Positions 1-12,770 are shown, counted from the first letter of the stretch. The stretch: 64,000 bases of DNA from Plectrocnemia conspersa (GCA_009617715.1 VTFK01000003.1:496001-560000); one strand, 5' to 3'. Program-made: numbers and translations. The notes: generated by a model from the sequence alone, not told the origin.

Positions 1-780
1 TTTTGTAAATTTAAAAAATTAATACCATACCTTGTAAATTACTAATATAATCGTAAAATGTTTTTAAAATATAATTTTTCTATTTAAATAAATTATCTAT
101 CGCCAGGATAACACATTTATTAAAAAAAATACAAATGTTTGATTCCGCTTTCAAACTGAAAGAGATAAATATGATATTAAATAATGTGAAATTACTACAG
201 TATGAAATTTTTTTGTTGTGTTAATTTTGTTTAATGTAATCTTTTTCTTGTGTGATTTTTGTCGTGTTATTTCATCACGTGTAATTTTTTTAATGTATAA
301 TTTTATACCGTGTATTTTTTTTGAACCCGAAGCTTAAAAAACAAGATGGCTTAATGTATGTAGTATATTTATATGTATTTCCCTTAAATATTTTAATAAT
401 ATACAACATCTTAAAATATTACCTATTTAATTAGGAGTGCTAATGAGCTATTATGAAAAAACATATGCTATATGTGTTAAAATAAGCCGTTTTTAAATGT
501 AAATTTCCAAAATAAATTTGGTGGTACTTACAAAAAAACATTTCAAAGATTTATTATTATTTTTAAAATATACAATCTAATCTAAAGTGAATTATATCAT
601 TCATTAAAATAAGCTCTTACTAATAACAATTATGCCAAAAAATTATAGCAAACGAAACGAAATTGGAAAAATAAATATAAACATATCCAACACAAATCTG
701 ATGTTATGATGTTTTCAATAACAAATAAAACCCTATTAATCAAAAATATATATAAAAAAAGGATTTGCAGGAAAAAGGAT
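1..780. other. AT-rich intergenic/intronic DNA, no gene seen
   Basis: Very AT-rich sequence without a credible coding frame. Around 215-330 there is a loosely repeated phrase of the form TGTGTRATTTTT (several imperfect copies), which looks like a decayed short tandem repeat. The minus-strand open frame at 630-920 is low-complexity and not supported as a gene. Confidence 0.5.
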
Positions 781-905
781 TGACCTACGACTTCGACCAC
801 ACTGCCACAAATTTTATATGCCGTCCGGACGGCGGCCGTGAATGACGTTCGGACGGCGGCTTCTGTCATGTACAGCTGGCATATTTGCGCGCGATCGAAA
901 AATGT
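781..905. promoter_or_regulatory. GC-elevated island with duplicated CGGACGGCGGC
   Basis: A short GC-rich block stands out of AT-rich flanks. It contains the palindrome CGTCCGGACG and two copies of CGGACGGCGGC about 25 bp apart (near 827 and 852), then GCGCGCGATCG. No coding signal was found. A regulatory element or a conserved non-coding element is the likeliest reading, but only composition and motif duplication support it. Confidence 0.3.
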
Positions 906-1390
906 ACCAGATAATCGCAATTTTTAAATTGTCATTTTATTAAGTTTGTGTGGGCACTCACCAATACAATATCAGTGAAAACTTTTCGGTCGTAAATATT
1001 CAATGTACGCAAAATCTTTGTCGGCTTTTGCAAAATGCCATAAGGCATAAAAATAATACTTCAGAATACGAACACCGCTTCTGTGACTATCCTAGAATTT
1101 GTCGCCATCGATTCTAAATAAGAATTCGTTATGGTGTGACATTTATATAAACCGATCTAGGAAAATACATAAGGATATATGAAACGATTTTGTTTAACAA
1201 AATCAAGTACCACTAATTATTTTTTAATTATTTAATTTTAAATGAAAAAAAAATATAATAACGATATCTTATAAAGGAATATACTATCAAAAATATAATT
1301 AATCCCTTTTAGTGCCCTAAAATATTGAAAGTTGTCAGTAAGAGTCTGTTGAAGTCCCTGATAAGCATGTGGTAGTATAACTTGACCATG

Positions 1391-1790
1391 TGACTACGAT
1401 GCAGCGCTCGACATGAGTGTTGACCATAGGACGCCTACGCGCATACTGAGATTGAACCGAGTTACTCGTTTTTTCTTAGTTTGCGAAAAACTATATCATT
1501 ATCTCTCTCACTGTCGTCACTTAACACGCGAGAGAGCGAAAGATGAAGTATCTCACCGCTCGCGCTCGAAAGAGCAGCTCCGACTTCGGTCCGTTTGCCG
1601 CCAATGTTCAGAAGCGCTCGAAGCTGGCCAAGCCAACTGAATCACCCCCACTTTACCTCCCATTCTCGGTAGCCTCGGACAAATTCCGAGAGATTTTAGA
1701 GCGAGCAGAACCGAACTCGACCGAAGTAACCCACTATATTCTCCGTCCTTGGCCAACCTTGGCCAACTTCTAGAGAGTGTAGTGCAGGCA
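1391..1790 (+). repeat. Decayed repeat, relative of the element at 54.3 kb
   Basis: The right part (about 1660-1785) is recognisably the reverse complement of 54310-54500. Shared phrases include CTCGACCGAAGTA, a TCCGTCCTTG..CCAACC block and AGAGAGTGTAG followed by AGGCATAAG. The matching left terminus is missing or too decayed, so this copy is probably truncated. The open frames across it (1413-1640, 1543-1773 and the opposite strand) look accidental. Confidence 0.5.
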
Positions 1791-2380
1791 TAAGTGTTTG
1801 GGTATATAAATAATATATAACGGTTATTCTAAAAAAAATACTATTGACTTTCTAGGAACAAATATTAAAAGACAAACAACAGTGATTTGGTAATTAAAGG
1901 TATATATACCAAAGTTAAATAAACATATTACAAGGGTATGATTAGCACGGTAGTAATAATGAAAAATCTCGTAATAATTTAAACAAAAACTTACATTTTA
2001 CTTACTATATAGTATCATTTACAGTTAATTTTCAGAAGCAATGAAAGATCTAATAGCATTTACGTATGGCAAACAATTAAATTATGACGTACAACTAATC
2101 AGTTCAAGAAGTGATGCCAATCTACGTGTTTAATCCTTAGATATTTCGACTATCAATTATTACAGGTATGTAATCATATATTTATAATCATTGTAAAATG
2201 TCGTCTATTAGATAACATCCAAGAAACTACACATTTATAAGCTGTCGGTTAACCATTGCGATGGCGCTGATTTGATCGACATTAACTTTCAATCCTCATA
2301 CATACTAGGATCTATTACACGTCAAATCTAACGAATATGTGCATTAAATCAAAAGCAATGATAATTTTTATGTATTATAA

Positions 2381-3090
2381 ATTACATATTCAAAAAAATT
2401 AGTAGAAAAATAGGTTTATTATCTAGATTAAGAAATATATTAAGTATAAATACAAAAAAAATAATTTACAATAGTATAATATTGCCCTATTTTAATTATT
2501 GTGCAACACTATTAAATATGTTAAATAAATTAGATAAACAAATGTTGCAAAAATTACAAAATAGGGCAATGAGAGTAATCTTAAATAAAAAAATAGATTA
2601 ACTAATTGTAAAAGTATGATTGATAGATTAGAATGGTTGAATGTTCAAGAAATATTGAGTATGAATGTTTTAGTATTTATATATAAGTTAAAAAAAAATA
2701 TGTTACCAAAATATTTTAATAAGTATTTAATAAGAAATAAAGATGTACATAAATATAATACTAGAAATAAAGAAAATTTAAAGATAATTAAGTATAAGAA
2801 AACGAGTACGGCTAGGGGAATTATGTACGGAGGTTTTGATTTATATAATAGTCTTCCAAGAGAAATCCGAAACAGCAAAAATATAACGGGTTTCATAAAT
2901 GGAATAAAAAAACACCTTCGTACATATAGAAATAAATTATAATATTAAGACTTTATTATTGTATATTCTTATTTTTTCTTTCTGTTATGTAATTTTTATA
3001 TATTTTTATATATGTTTACTAAATTTGTTAGATGTAAAGATTAGCTATTAAGCTAAATAAATTAATAAAATAAATAAATAAATAATAAAA
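2381..3090 (+). mobile_element. 3' end of a non-LTR retrotransposon (reverse transcriptase C-terminus)
   Basis: Translation from about 2389 gives the thumb-region pattern of LINE reverse transcriptases of the Jockey/CR1 type. It has a stretch ending LLSRLRNIL, then Y-N-S-I-ILPYFNYCA, then LQNRAMRVIL. After stops near 2598 and 2617 a second frame (2616-2942) continues with DRLEWLNV, an FIYKL helix, H-K-YNTRN, and finally LYNSLPREIR, the usual C-terminal block. The protein ends at 2942. An AT-rich 3' region ends in a TAAA/AAATA simple-repeat tail at about 3060-3090, typical of LINE 3' ends. Stops and a frame change show a dead, 5'-truncated copy. The family name beyond 'Jockey/CR1-like' is inference. 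Confidence 0.8.
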
Positions 3091-3607
3091 GGAAAAACTC
3101 ACTTTTCGGCCTCGGAGCCCGTTGACGGAAATTCAAAATTTGAAGATTTCATCACGAAGACTGTTTCATGATTGTTTATCTAGTTTAATTAATGTATTCT
3201 TATAATCCTTACACACATTATGTATTTATTTCATTTTTATAGTTATAACATACCTAGTTAACTTGCAATCTGAATATTTATATTCAGTCAAATCGAACAA
3301 CGTACATGACGAATTAATGAAAATTATTGTCGCGTAGCAATATTTTGTTATAAATAACAATTATTTAAATCTGTTGTCACGTTGATGTCGGCCATCTTGT
3401 TTTATATTTGAATGCTTATTTTTCATTGGTCGAAACAATAGAATTCATTACCGGTGGCTCAGAAATCGACGGAGCGAATTCAAATTTTATTTTTATTATT
3501 ATAATTAAATATATTTCCTTTGTTTACGTATATTTTATATATACACCGTTCATACAAAAAGGTAAAGCTATTTTAAGATGTTTGTGAATTTTTTTATTAT
3601 TTTTAAT

Positions 3608-3655
3608 CTGACCATCATGACTAGACAGGTTTTCCCAATGCATCATTATTGCCAT
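3608..3655 (-). repeat. Small stem-loop repeat, copy A
   Basis: Minus-strand copy of a roughly 50-bp element that also occurs at 7630, 18743 and 57328. It reads GACCATCATGAC, then a conserved centre containing AACCTGTC in the other orientation (here GACAGGTTTTCCC), then a partly complementary arm. Flanks are AT-rich. The arms pair imperfectly in this copy. Confidence 0.6.
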
Positions 3656-5859
3656 TTAAAATAAAATTTACAAGTCAGCCTAAATACAATAAAAAAAATA
3701 TTCATATATAAAAATTTAGTTATTACAAAAATAGTAAATTATTTAATATATTAGTTATTTTAAAGTGTATATAAATTTATTTAAAATTTTCTTTGCTCTA
3801 AGAAGTAAATATTTTAAGCTGCTTTTTAATGAAAAAATATGTATCGTATATAACTTATACATTTTATATACATAAAACAAATAGTTTATTAGTATAACAT
3901 ATGGCTTCTATTAAAATTTACTTGCCTTTAATTTCCTGTATATTTATAAATCAAATTAAACAACAAATTACTATCTTACACATCATTTTATTTATACACC
4001 CACAACTAAAACATTATATAAACGATTAATAAGTATAATCTAAAATAACCGCACAATACGCACTATTCCAACTGGATTCCCATTTAACTCACTTCATTCA
4101 CTAATAATTATAGGCATTTATCTATCCATAACACAAGCGGCATATTTGTAAAATCTAATCTAATCTGAATTAACGCGTAAAACTCAATTATGAACCTTTA
4201 ATGGCTACATTGCAGCACGTGTCTGGCAACAGATTTAATTAAAATACAACAAATTAATTAAAAACTTAAACATGACTTAATAAATACATTGTTTATGTTA
4301 AATTAAAATAATTAAATCAGGTCGCTGCTACAAACATTGAAAGCTTATCTACTATAGAATTTTCGACGCAGTTTGTAATGGAATTTCTATATCAAACGGT
4401 GATGCAATACAAACTGTTAACGCACAAGTTTAATAGTATAAAATGTGAAATAATATATTTTCAATAAATATGAGCTGACGCATTTCTCTCTTACGTTTTA
4501 CGTTAATTGTATGTAATAGACACTGGTACCGTAAATTCACCCTTCTAAAAATATACAATTTAATAAATTTAAATATAACCCAAAGCTCGAACGTCTCAAT
4601 TAACGTATATTACAATAAATGTGGGCGTGTAGACGTATAAGATAAAAATATGGTAATTAAATCAGTTTTTTTTATTATTGTGTAATTATTAACTGTGACG
4701 GCTTATTCTTTTATCATAAACGAAATTCATTTTCAACAACAATATCTATATTTTATAATTAAATACAAATGCTACAGTTAAACACAGCCCGTATAGCATA
4801 ATCAAAGAACAACTTAATAACTGCCCGTTTTTCTTTTGATTTGATATACGTGCGAAATTCTACATGTGTTCTGACTAGATAGTAATTATTTTAATTTTAA
4901 ATATTACTGTGAGCAGTAATTATTTTATGCGATATTATGTTGAACTATGTTTGACACTTTTCCGCAATAGTGCATGCGCTTAACTGTGTTTTGGCGTGTT
5001 TATTTAAACGCTAAACTTGGGTTAATGTCAAGTGCATTGCGTGCAAAGTGCAACGATGTATATATTACAATTATTCTTGTAAAACTTTGTAGGTCATGAC
5101 TTACGTAACGTGAATGTTTGTTGGAAATATCTGGGCGTATTGCTTTCAGTACGACCGGATATGGATTTATTATTCTTTTCGTTAGAAAAACTGAACCGGA
5201 TACAGACTTTTCCAGGCGTATAACTCGATTATGATATTGTATTATATTTTCTTACGTAGGGAAATATATTGAACAATAAATATGACATTGTTAAATTGTT
5301 TAATGGCTTCATAAAGTATAACCTTATGACAACATTTTGACTATTATAATAAAAAAAATAGGTTCAAATTATAATGTATACTTAGATTCATACAAAAAAT
5401 AATTTAAATTAATTGCTCTGTATTTTTATAAAATCTATATGTTTAAATTACTTTATTTTTTTTCAATAGCAGTAACATTCACATAAGTTTTTTCGTCTAT
5501 TAAAACGATTTCTATTTTTTTGCTAATCAGAAGTTTGCTATTTTCACTCTCAAATGTGAGTTCTTATATGTATTATATAAACCAAAACAAAATGATTATT
5601 ATAAACTTTATTTATTATAAAATATAAAAAATTAACTTACAAATACATATAATTAATAATAATATGCTTTTGTATGTTTATTTCAAATAAGACCATGTAA
5701 TATGTAAAAAATAAATTATACTATTTATGGGTACAATCTAACTAACTAAATAAGATTTAGTTTATTTTATTTGTTATAATTTTTAGTCAAACTACAAACT
5801 TTGTTAATTTATTACAATAGCTGTCAGTTAAATATTAAATATTAAATAGGATAGTAATG
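3656..5859. other. AT-rich DNA, nothing recognised
   Basis: No coding, RNA or element signature was recognised. Isolated points only: an E-box CACGTG near 4218 and a GTAGGTCATGACTTAC dyad near 5090. Confidence 0.4.
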
Positions 5860-5990
5860 TTCTGGTCAGGTCACCGAGAGGTGGGGAGATAACGGTCCCC
5901 GGGTGCTCCCACCCGCTTCCTCAGGTCGTGTGTAAGCTGAATTCGGCTCATTAGCGACTCTAGCAGATGCTTTCCATCGACAAGGGCGAT
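5860..5990. other. GC-rich island with a hairpin
   Basis: A sharp GC-rich patch in AT-rich DNA. GGTGGGGAG (5880-5888) can pair with CTCCCACC (5906-5913), with a bulge and a C/G-rich loop that includes GGTCCCCGGG. No TGACGTCA site is present. It may be a fragment of a structured repeat or a conserved element; there is no support for a protein. Confidence 0.3.
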
Positions 5991-6539
5991 TTTATTTTTA
6001 AGTTTATAAATTTATAGCATTTTTATAATTAAATAATTTAATTAATTCTTTAAATAGTTTATAAAACTTCAACATCATCTCAATGCATATCTGTAACTAA
6101 AAGCTTCCAAAACTAATTTTTACTAAAGTGAAGAGTTGTAAAATATTGTTTTAGAATATATATTATATTCCATTCACTCATACCCTAAATCAAGATATAA
6201 CAAAGGTAACTCAATTTGTATTTTATGAATTATATTTCAACTTATGAAAGTAAATTTAATTTATTACTATATTAAATTTTGACATAAAAAAACATTGTTT
6301 TATTGTGCTTTTTGATTTTTAACTAATCTATACATTGATCTTTAATGGCTGTTTATTATGTGTATAAATTCTGAGTACATTTCTGAAAAAAAACTTATTT
6401 TTTACTATTTCCTAAAATAGTCCATTATATTAATAATATTATTTTATAATTTATTATTAATTTAATGGATACCAGTATATATGCTTAATAAAACAAACAT
6501 ATTTATATTCATAAATATATATTAAACAAAATTACTAGC

Positions 6540-6830
6540 ACGTGCTCCAGTCACGTGGTAAGGGGCAAAAGCTCCCACACCCACACAGCTGATCAGAGCC
6601 TCATCGGAAACGTCCCGAAGTTCACGGGTCGTTATCCTGTGGGTCGATTTTTGCCCCAGAATTGGGGATGGTTAGTTTGTATTCGAAGGTACGCATGCGT
6701 CGTTTTATTGATCCTACTGACCAGCGCAACATATTCTATATGCGTGACGTCATAGACACGCCTCGCTTGTGACGTCAATGGCGCACCTTACAACACGTGA
6801 CGTCACGGGTTAAATCAGTGCGAAATGTAT
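6540..6830. promoter_or_regulatory. CRE/E-box island 1 (three TGACGTCA sites)
   Basis: GC-elevated block with three exact TGACGTCA palindromes at 6745-6752, 6770-6777 and 6798-6805. Two CACGTG E-boxes lie near its left edge (about 6540 and 6554, the second as GTCACGTGG), and another at about 6795 overlaps the third CRE. A TCAGT initiator-like site lies at 6815-6819 but without a TATA box at the right spacing. TGACGTCA is the classical site of CREB/ATF-type bZIP proteins and CACGTG that of bHLH proteins. Enhancer or alternative promoter is inference. Confidence 0.55.
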
Positions 6831-7629
6831 CGCAAACCATTGAGAATAATATTTATTATTTTTATTGTTTACTGTATTAAGTGTACTGAGGAATGGATTA
6901 CAACATAATTGCTTTAATTTATTATCAGTTTTACATTTTATATTTATAAAAAATCAGTTGATAGTATGATATTATAAACATATGTACTTTACCACGAAAA
7001 ACTTTAAAACTTACTTATTCGACTCGCTTTTAAATAAATTTGGCTTTCGATGATTTTTTTTTATTTTAAAGTTCTGATGGCAGTAAATGAGAATAAATAC
7101 CTATATCATTTCAACTGATATGCATAATCGGTTCTTTACAAAAGTTTTGCAATAACGCATATATGAGTCATTGGCCTATAAAGTATTAGCATGTTCAAAC
7201 GAGTGGTTTATATTGACTGTTTCTATATAAGAAACGTAGGAATAAGAATCTCATTTTAAATTTATTATTTAATTTTAAGCTTCTTCAAAACGTTATTAAA
7301 AATTTTGTTTAATTAAAAAAAATATTAGATATCTCTACGAGAAGAAGTATAGATCGTATCCGTACTTTTATGCTTGTATTTTTTGCTAGAAGCACTAGGA
7401 TACAATTCATTGCATTCTCGGCCTAGCGTCTATTCAATGAAACATTGAAATTTTGAAGTTGGCAATTCATCAATGCTCTTGAGAGTCGCGATCACGTCCC
7501 TTATTCTTGATCGTCACGGCGGCAATGATGTTTTAACAACATCTATGAGGAGCATATATTTTAATTGTGATCATAATTGTTTTATAGTAAATGGTATAGT
7601 TATTGTTTATTTAATGCTGTATAATTCAC
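6831..7629. other. AT-rich DNA with a small GC-elevated patch
   Basis: Mostly AT-rich. A modest GC-elevated patch at about 7410-7540 (around CTCGGCCTAGCG and GAGAGTCGCGATCACGTCC) may be a minor regulatory block. No gene is supported. Confidence 0.3.
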
Positions 7630-7671
7630 ACCATGACGCATTGGGAAAACCTATCAAGTCATAATAGTCAG
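7630..7671 (+). repeat. Small stem-loop repeat, copy B
   Basis: Contains CCATGACGCATTGGG, AAAACCTATCAAG and TCATAATAGTCAG, matching copies A, C and D. Arms are degraded here, while the central GCATTGGGAAAACC is preserved. Confidence 0.6.
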
Positions 7672-7919
7672 ATTTGTAACAAAAAATATAAATAAAATAA
7701 AATAGATTACATTCAAATTCCTGTTTATAATAGCAAAATAAATATTCTCAACTATTTTTTGTTAATCTATAAATAATATATTATGCTGACACTTTTATGA
7801 GTGTTAACAATAAATAATAGACCAAGTGCTACTTTTCAATGCTCTTACATAAAATTATAGTTCTTATTGTGTACTTATATTTATGTAATATTTTTTTCTT
7901 ATAAAATTTCGTCACTATA

Positions 7920-8420
7920 GGTCACTAAGATCGCAGACCATTCATGACATCTGACATCACACCATGCCATTATTACACAAACGAACCTATTCTGAAAATA
8001 CTATTTAATACCAAAAAAAATGTTGGCAACCTCTGCCCACACAGCCCAGTAGGAGGAGAGTGAAAATAGGATCGATACGAAACACATGGCCGAGTTCGCA
8101 TTACATAAGCGCGCCGGATCGATGCTATGGAAACTGTTCGAAAACCTACGTGGGCACTTGGGGCAACTTATTTCCACCCGACCCCACTGAGCAATACGTG
8201 CTATCTAACCACATTCATTCATTCATTCGGTAGCTAAAATAGAATGCTACTGTGTCACTCTGCGGCCGCTTTCGGAATCTCTAAAAAGCCGCAGGATTAC
8301 GAATCGCATACTTGGTGCCAATTTTACAGGATGTTGTGGAAAAAGGATAGTGTGAGAAATTTTGTTCACCGCATGTTTCCCGATGTGTGGTTTGGTAAAA
8401 TCTGATAGATGCAATATCCT
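7920..8420. promoter_or_regulatory. GC-elevated island, candidate conserved non-coding element
   Basis: About 500 bp of balanced composition between AT-rich flanks. It includes GCGCGCCGGATCGATG, a run of four ATTC units near 8212-8230, and a GCGGCCGC site near 8262. No frame is convincing as an exon and no full CRE is present. Confidence 0.35.
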
Positions 8421-10079
8421 AGTGGAAATGAGGTTGAGTAATATAGCGCATATGGACTATATAGATAGGAGATGGATAGTAAAAATAATTTAAAATTTTA
8501 GTTGATAAGAAACAAGATTCAGACACAGAAACGTTTAAATAATAAGTAATGCTTAAGACTAAAATAATGAAAAAGTATAATTTTTCATGAATGATTTAAT
8601 TAAAAATTAAAAAAATTGAGTGTTCAGACTTATTAATGCAAAAGCTGCCAAAAAAACAGGAACAAAATCAATCACAAAAAAAAATGCTTTAAAAATATTT
8701 TCAAGACTATTTTTACAAATAACTAACAAATCAGGCAATAGTGAGCTATGTATTGATTCAGACTACATAATAGTTTTAATTGTTTGGTAGTAGTTAATGC
8801 ACTGTCTGGTTCGGTAATTGGGTCACATTGGCTAAAATTGTTGACCCAGACAAAATTCGGATCTATTAAATAATAAAAGGATTAATTTATATAATTCAAT
8901 AAAATATAAACGCAATAATTCAAGAATAGTCAAAATACAAATAGTGATAATAATATATAATACATATAAATGACCTGTATCTTTTTTTACATACATACAT
9001 GTTATATTATATTTTTAATAAAATAGATACTATTAAAATAAATTAAAATATCTAGTTAAATGATTGCTTATTACTATAAGCTATTTTTATAAATATTTCT
9101 CAACAGTAGCTTACTTTATATTAGCTTAAAAAATATATTAATCATTGCAACATAAACGAATAGTATTCGATTACTTATGGTAATATTCTAATATCGCATA
9201 TTGAATAAAAACGATTAAGAGAAATTTGCAGATGTCAATATGCAGAATAAACACAAGTTTTGTATTAGAATATAATTTATTACGTACACGTAAGCTCATG
9301 CACAAAAATGGATATCATCAATATCCATTATATAATTTGTAACTAACGAGGCTCTGATATATTATAATACTTTTATATGGTCAAAGTTCAAGCTGTATTT
9401 TGAGCATCATTTATATCATCTCACATGATTTTTTTGGATAGGTAGTACTCTCTCTATCACCATATATAAAATCAAGCATCAATCTATTTTTTATGAAGTG
9501 AAATAAAATAAATATCGTACGTAGACTCTTTCAATATCGGCAATAGACACTAGTGTTGAAAAAATATTAAGTTTACGGACACTTACTTCATTAAAAGTTT
9601 TAGCTAAGGGAAAAAAACAACAAATATCATTTACTTATTGATTTGCGTGGGTGTGCCTTTCCAATAGACTTAGTTCTTAAACGACAAATTGGATTGCCCA
9701 CTATCCTATTTACGAGAAAATTCTACGATGAATGAACAACGTAAATTGTATTAAAATTTCAATATAAATATGTATTATGTAATACTTTAATAACTATAGT
9801 ACTAACTACTTTAAATTAATAGTGAAACAAATTAAAATTGTATTGGTTCTAAAAAGTATGCATTAGATCGTCTTTCTGTCGATTCTTAAATGCTTCCATG
9901 GTCCTAAGATACAAAAGCTCCAAGTCATAAGATAAAAAACAGATGATAAAATCGCAGTCTATACACACATAAATATAATTTATATTACTAGCAGCGAAAT
10001 AGTGTCTAATATGGATACCATAACACAATAAATAAAATAGTTAACCTCGAAAATACCTAATCATTTTACCGATATTCCC
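8421..10079. other. AT-rich DNA, nothing recognised
   Basis: Low-complexity AT-rich sequence with poly-A/T tracts. I see no gene, RNA or complete element. Confidence 0.4.
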
Positions 10080-10340
10080 CAAAACCTGGATCTCTGAAAC
10101 TTTTCTACGTATCCATTGAAGAAATATTGCTGTGGAATGAATATGCGAAGGCCAAGGTACTCATAGATCATGAGAGCCACTTATGATGTTTATGTATACG
10201 TATAAAATGCGGAAGCTTTAAGCTAGGCCTTGAACTAACGTTAAACGTGGCAAAAGCTACGGTTGCATGTCGTGGAGCTTTCCGTTTACGTGATTTCGTT
10301 TATGAGCGTGCCTATTGTTATTTTTGTGATAATATTTATA
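10080..10340. promoter_or_regulatory. GC-elevated island, candidate regulatory element
   Basis: Block of higher complexity and GC than its flanks, without full CRE or coding evidence. Composition is the only support. Confidence 0.3.
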
Positions 10341-11439
10341 ATCACGGTCAAGGTTTAAAATGTATTTTTAAAAAAGTAATTATATTATCGTTTTTAGAAT
10401 TATATACAAGCTAAATTTTATTTCAATGAAATCAAATAATATCTATTGTATTAAATAAATTTATTTTTAAAATTTTCTTTGATCGTGAATTAGGCACGTT
10501 TCGTATGAAATGAGCTCAGTTGAATAACCAGAATTATAAAATCAAATTGAATACGTATTATTTTTAAAAATATCATAAGCTAATTTGTAATTAATATTTG
10601 ACTAATTACGTAAATATAAAACCAAATATAGAATACATAGAAATGTACATTCTTGAATAAGCTAAAAATATAGATTTAAAAAAACCTATTTAAAAATATA
10701 TTTTAATAATTTATTGAGTGGTGTATATTGTATATATACAGTAAATTAATATAACAGGTTTATTTTGGAATCAAAGATTGAAATAAAAATATATAATAAA
10801 ATATATTAATTCAGTTATTAATATTTTTCTGGTAAATAAAAAGTGTATTATGAAAGGCAGTCTTTGTAGACAAAATAAAAAGTTTTTTTTGTATATATAT
10901 ATATATACATGTAATACATAAAACAATATAAAGGCAGAATTTAAAATTAAATTATTAAATATAGACATAATGCTTAAAAATTAAAGCAATTAATGTATTT
11001 CCAGAGCCCTTGATTTGATAATTATAAAAATAGATAAAAATACATTATGTCACAATGAATTTTTATGTAAATTATATTTATATATAAAACAAATAATGCT
11101 ATAGCTTCTTTAAGTAATTTTAATAAAATTGTTGCTTTTATACATATTATTATGAAATCTGCCTCAAGTAAAAAAATATTATTTGTTATAATAATAGTAT
11201 GAAACTTAACTAAATGTATTCATCAACTAGTTTAAAATGTATTTTTAACTACCATAATACATCGAACAATATTATTTTTATTAATAAAATCCAATATTTC
11301 ATTTTTCCATGCATCTAAAGCAACGGTTTTTAAAACGATCCGCTAAGAGAATGCACTTAAGAGAGCATAAATACAAATAATATGCTTATTTATTTTAATA
11401 TTATTCAAGGCCGTATAAATATATGCAAATTAAAAATGA

Positions 11440-11695
11440 TTGTATGTCAACAGCAAAGGAATTCGGCCAAAATAAAAAATAAATATAAAATTTAGTAAAT
11501 GTAAAAATGATACATATTTACGGTAGCTTCCCTTGTAATAATAAAAAAAAATATTTGGTTATAAATATACGCCAATTGTCAATTATTGTCTGTTAATAGT
11601 AAAGAAATTCGGCCAAGGTAAAAAATTTAGTAAATGTAAAAACGATACATATTTACGCTAGCTACACTTGTTATAATAAAAAAAAATTTTCATAA
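11440..11695. repeat. Tandem duplication, unit about 130 bp
   Basis: Two adjacent direct copies. Each has a GAATTCGGCCAA or GAAATTCGGCCAA motif (about 11459 and 11605), then AAATTTAGTAAATGTAAAAA, then GATACATATTTACG and a run of As. The copies differ by point changes and a short deletion. Confidence 0.7.
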
Positions 11696-12040
11696 TAGGA
11701 AAATGTTTGTGATGAATGAATAAAATGGACGAAGAGGAAGAATGTTTGTTTATAATGAATAAAAATGTCTAAATTATTTTTAAAGTTTTTCATTAGCGTC
11801 TAAATAATTTGTAATTTTTTAGACGTTAATAGAAATTATTAAAAATATTTTTTTACATTTGTAGGAATTTAAACAATGGCTATTTATGAAGTGACAAAAG
11901 GTTTATATAAAAATAAAAATTATTTAAATTATCACTCAATAATTGCACAATAGTCATGGACTTTTGAATAGCTTTAAGACACGTATAAAATTATATATTA
12001 ATTTTTTGTATTAAATAAACACTTTTTTTACGTATCCTTT

Positions 12041-12480
12041 GTAATTATCGGACGGTCGATCACAGCAGGCCATTTTTAGTCTTTTGAGTAGTGAGATAAT
12101 TTATACACATTTGTTAATTTTTTAGTATATACCTTGTAGTTTTTTTCCATAAGTATATTAATATATAAGTAAATTAAAAAAAAAATCAGTGATTCTAAAT
12201 GTTTTATTGCTTTGATTTATCTTACTACTATTTTATATTAGTATGTTTTAATAATTTATTTTAACACTTTTCTATTTTTAAATACAACTCATAGACATTC
12301 AAGACCCAATTTGACCCAACTGACAGATGTAGGATTAAAAACTTAAACATATATCGGTATAAAATATATATTTGTGTGTACCATAGACAATGGATTAAGT
12401 CAGTGACTTGTATTTAAAAGACTTAGGTTCGAAACCTATATGAATCCTGCTGCTTTTTAATTTATATTATGTCTGGAAGA
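12041..12480. repeat. Repeat fragments, including a tRNA-like (SINE-like) stretch
   Basis: ATTATCGGACGGTCG (about 12046-12060) recurs at about 46322-46336. At 12370-12470 a tRNA-like block has TGGATTAAGTCAGTG followed by GGTTCGAAACC, which fits the RNA polymerase III B box. There is no proper acceptor stem, so a functional tRNA is unlikely. A degenerate tRNA-derived SINE is plausible but not certain. Confidence 0.35.
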
Positions 12481-12659
12481 TTGGAATAAATGATTATCAT
12501 ATAATTATTATTCATGAACGTCGTAATGAATTATTAAAATAAATTGAACTAGGTTATGCAGAGCCAAGTCTATTGCTTTATAAACTGTAATAATAGTTTA
12601 TAATTGATTAAATAAATGTCACTGATTTACAGACTTTATTTCAGTCTTGTGTCATACTA

Positions 12660-12770
12660 CTTACTTAGTTGTTGTTGACGGTGCTTCATTGTGAAGCGAA
12701 GCCCTTTGAGCGGTATCGCCGTACATATACGGCGGTCGATCTTTCACTGCTTTGAGGTACCTCAGATAGA
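12660..12770 (+). repeat. Repeat with CGCCGTACATATACGGCG palindrome
   Basis: The phrase CCCTTTGAGCGGTATCGCCG followed by TACATATACGGCGGTCGAT is matched by CCCTCTGAGGAGTATCGCCG followed by TATATGTATGCTGACCGC at about 45357-45400. The 18-bp CGCCGTACATATACGGCG is almost self-complementary. This is probably one end of a dispersed element. Confidence 0.5.

Noticed and set aside
2645..2896. Minus-strand frame opposite the LINE
   Set aside because: It is the antisense shadow of the reverse transcriptase fragment on the + strand.
5088..5104. GTAGGTCATGACTTAC as an ecdysone-type nuclear receptor element
   Set aside because: It is a dyad with an AGGTCA half site, but the other half is imperfect and the spacer is absent. 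It is isolated in AT-rich DNA.
12370..12470. A tRNA gene around GGTTCGAAACC
   Set aside because: The B box is good, but the acceptor stem and a proper anticodon arm cannot be formed. Kept only as SINE-like.
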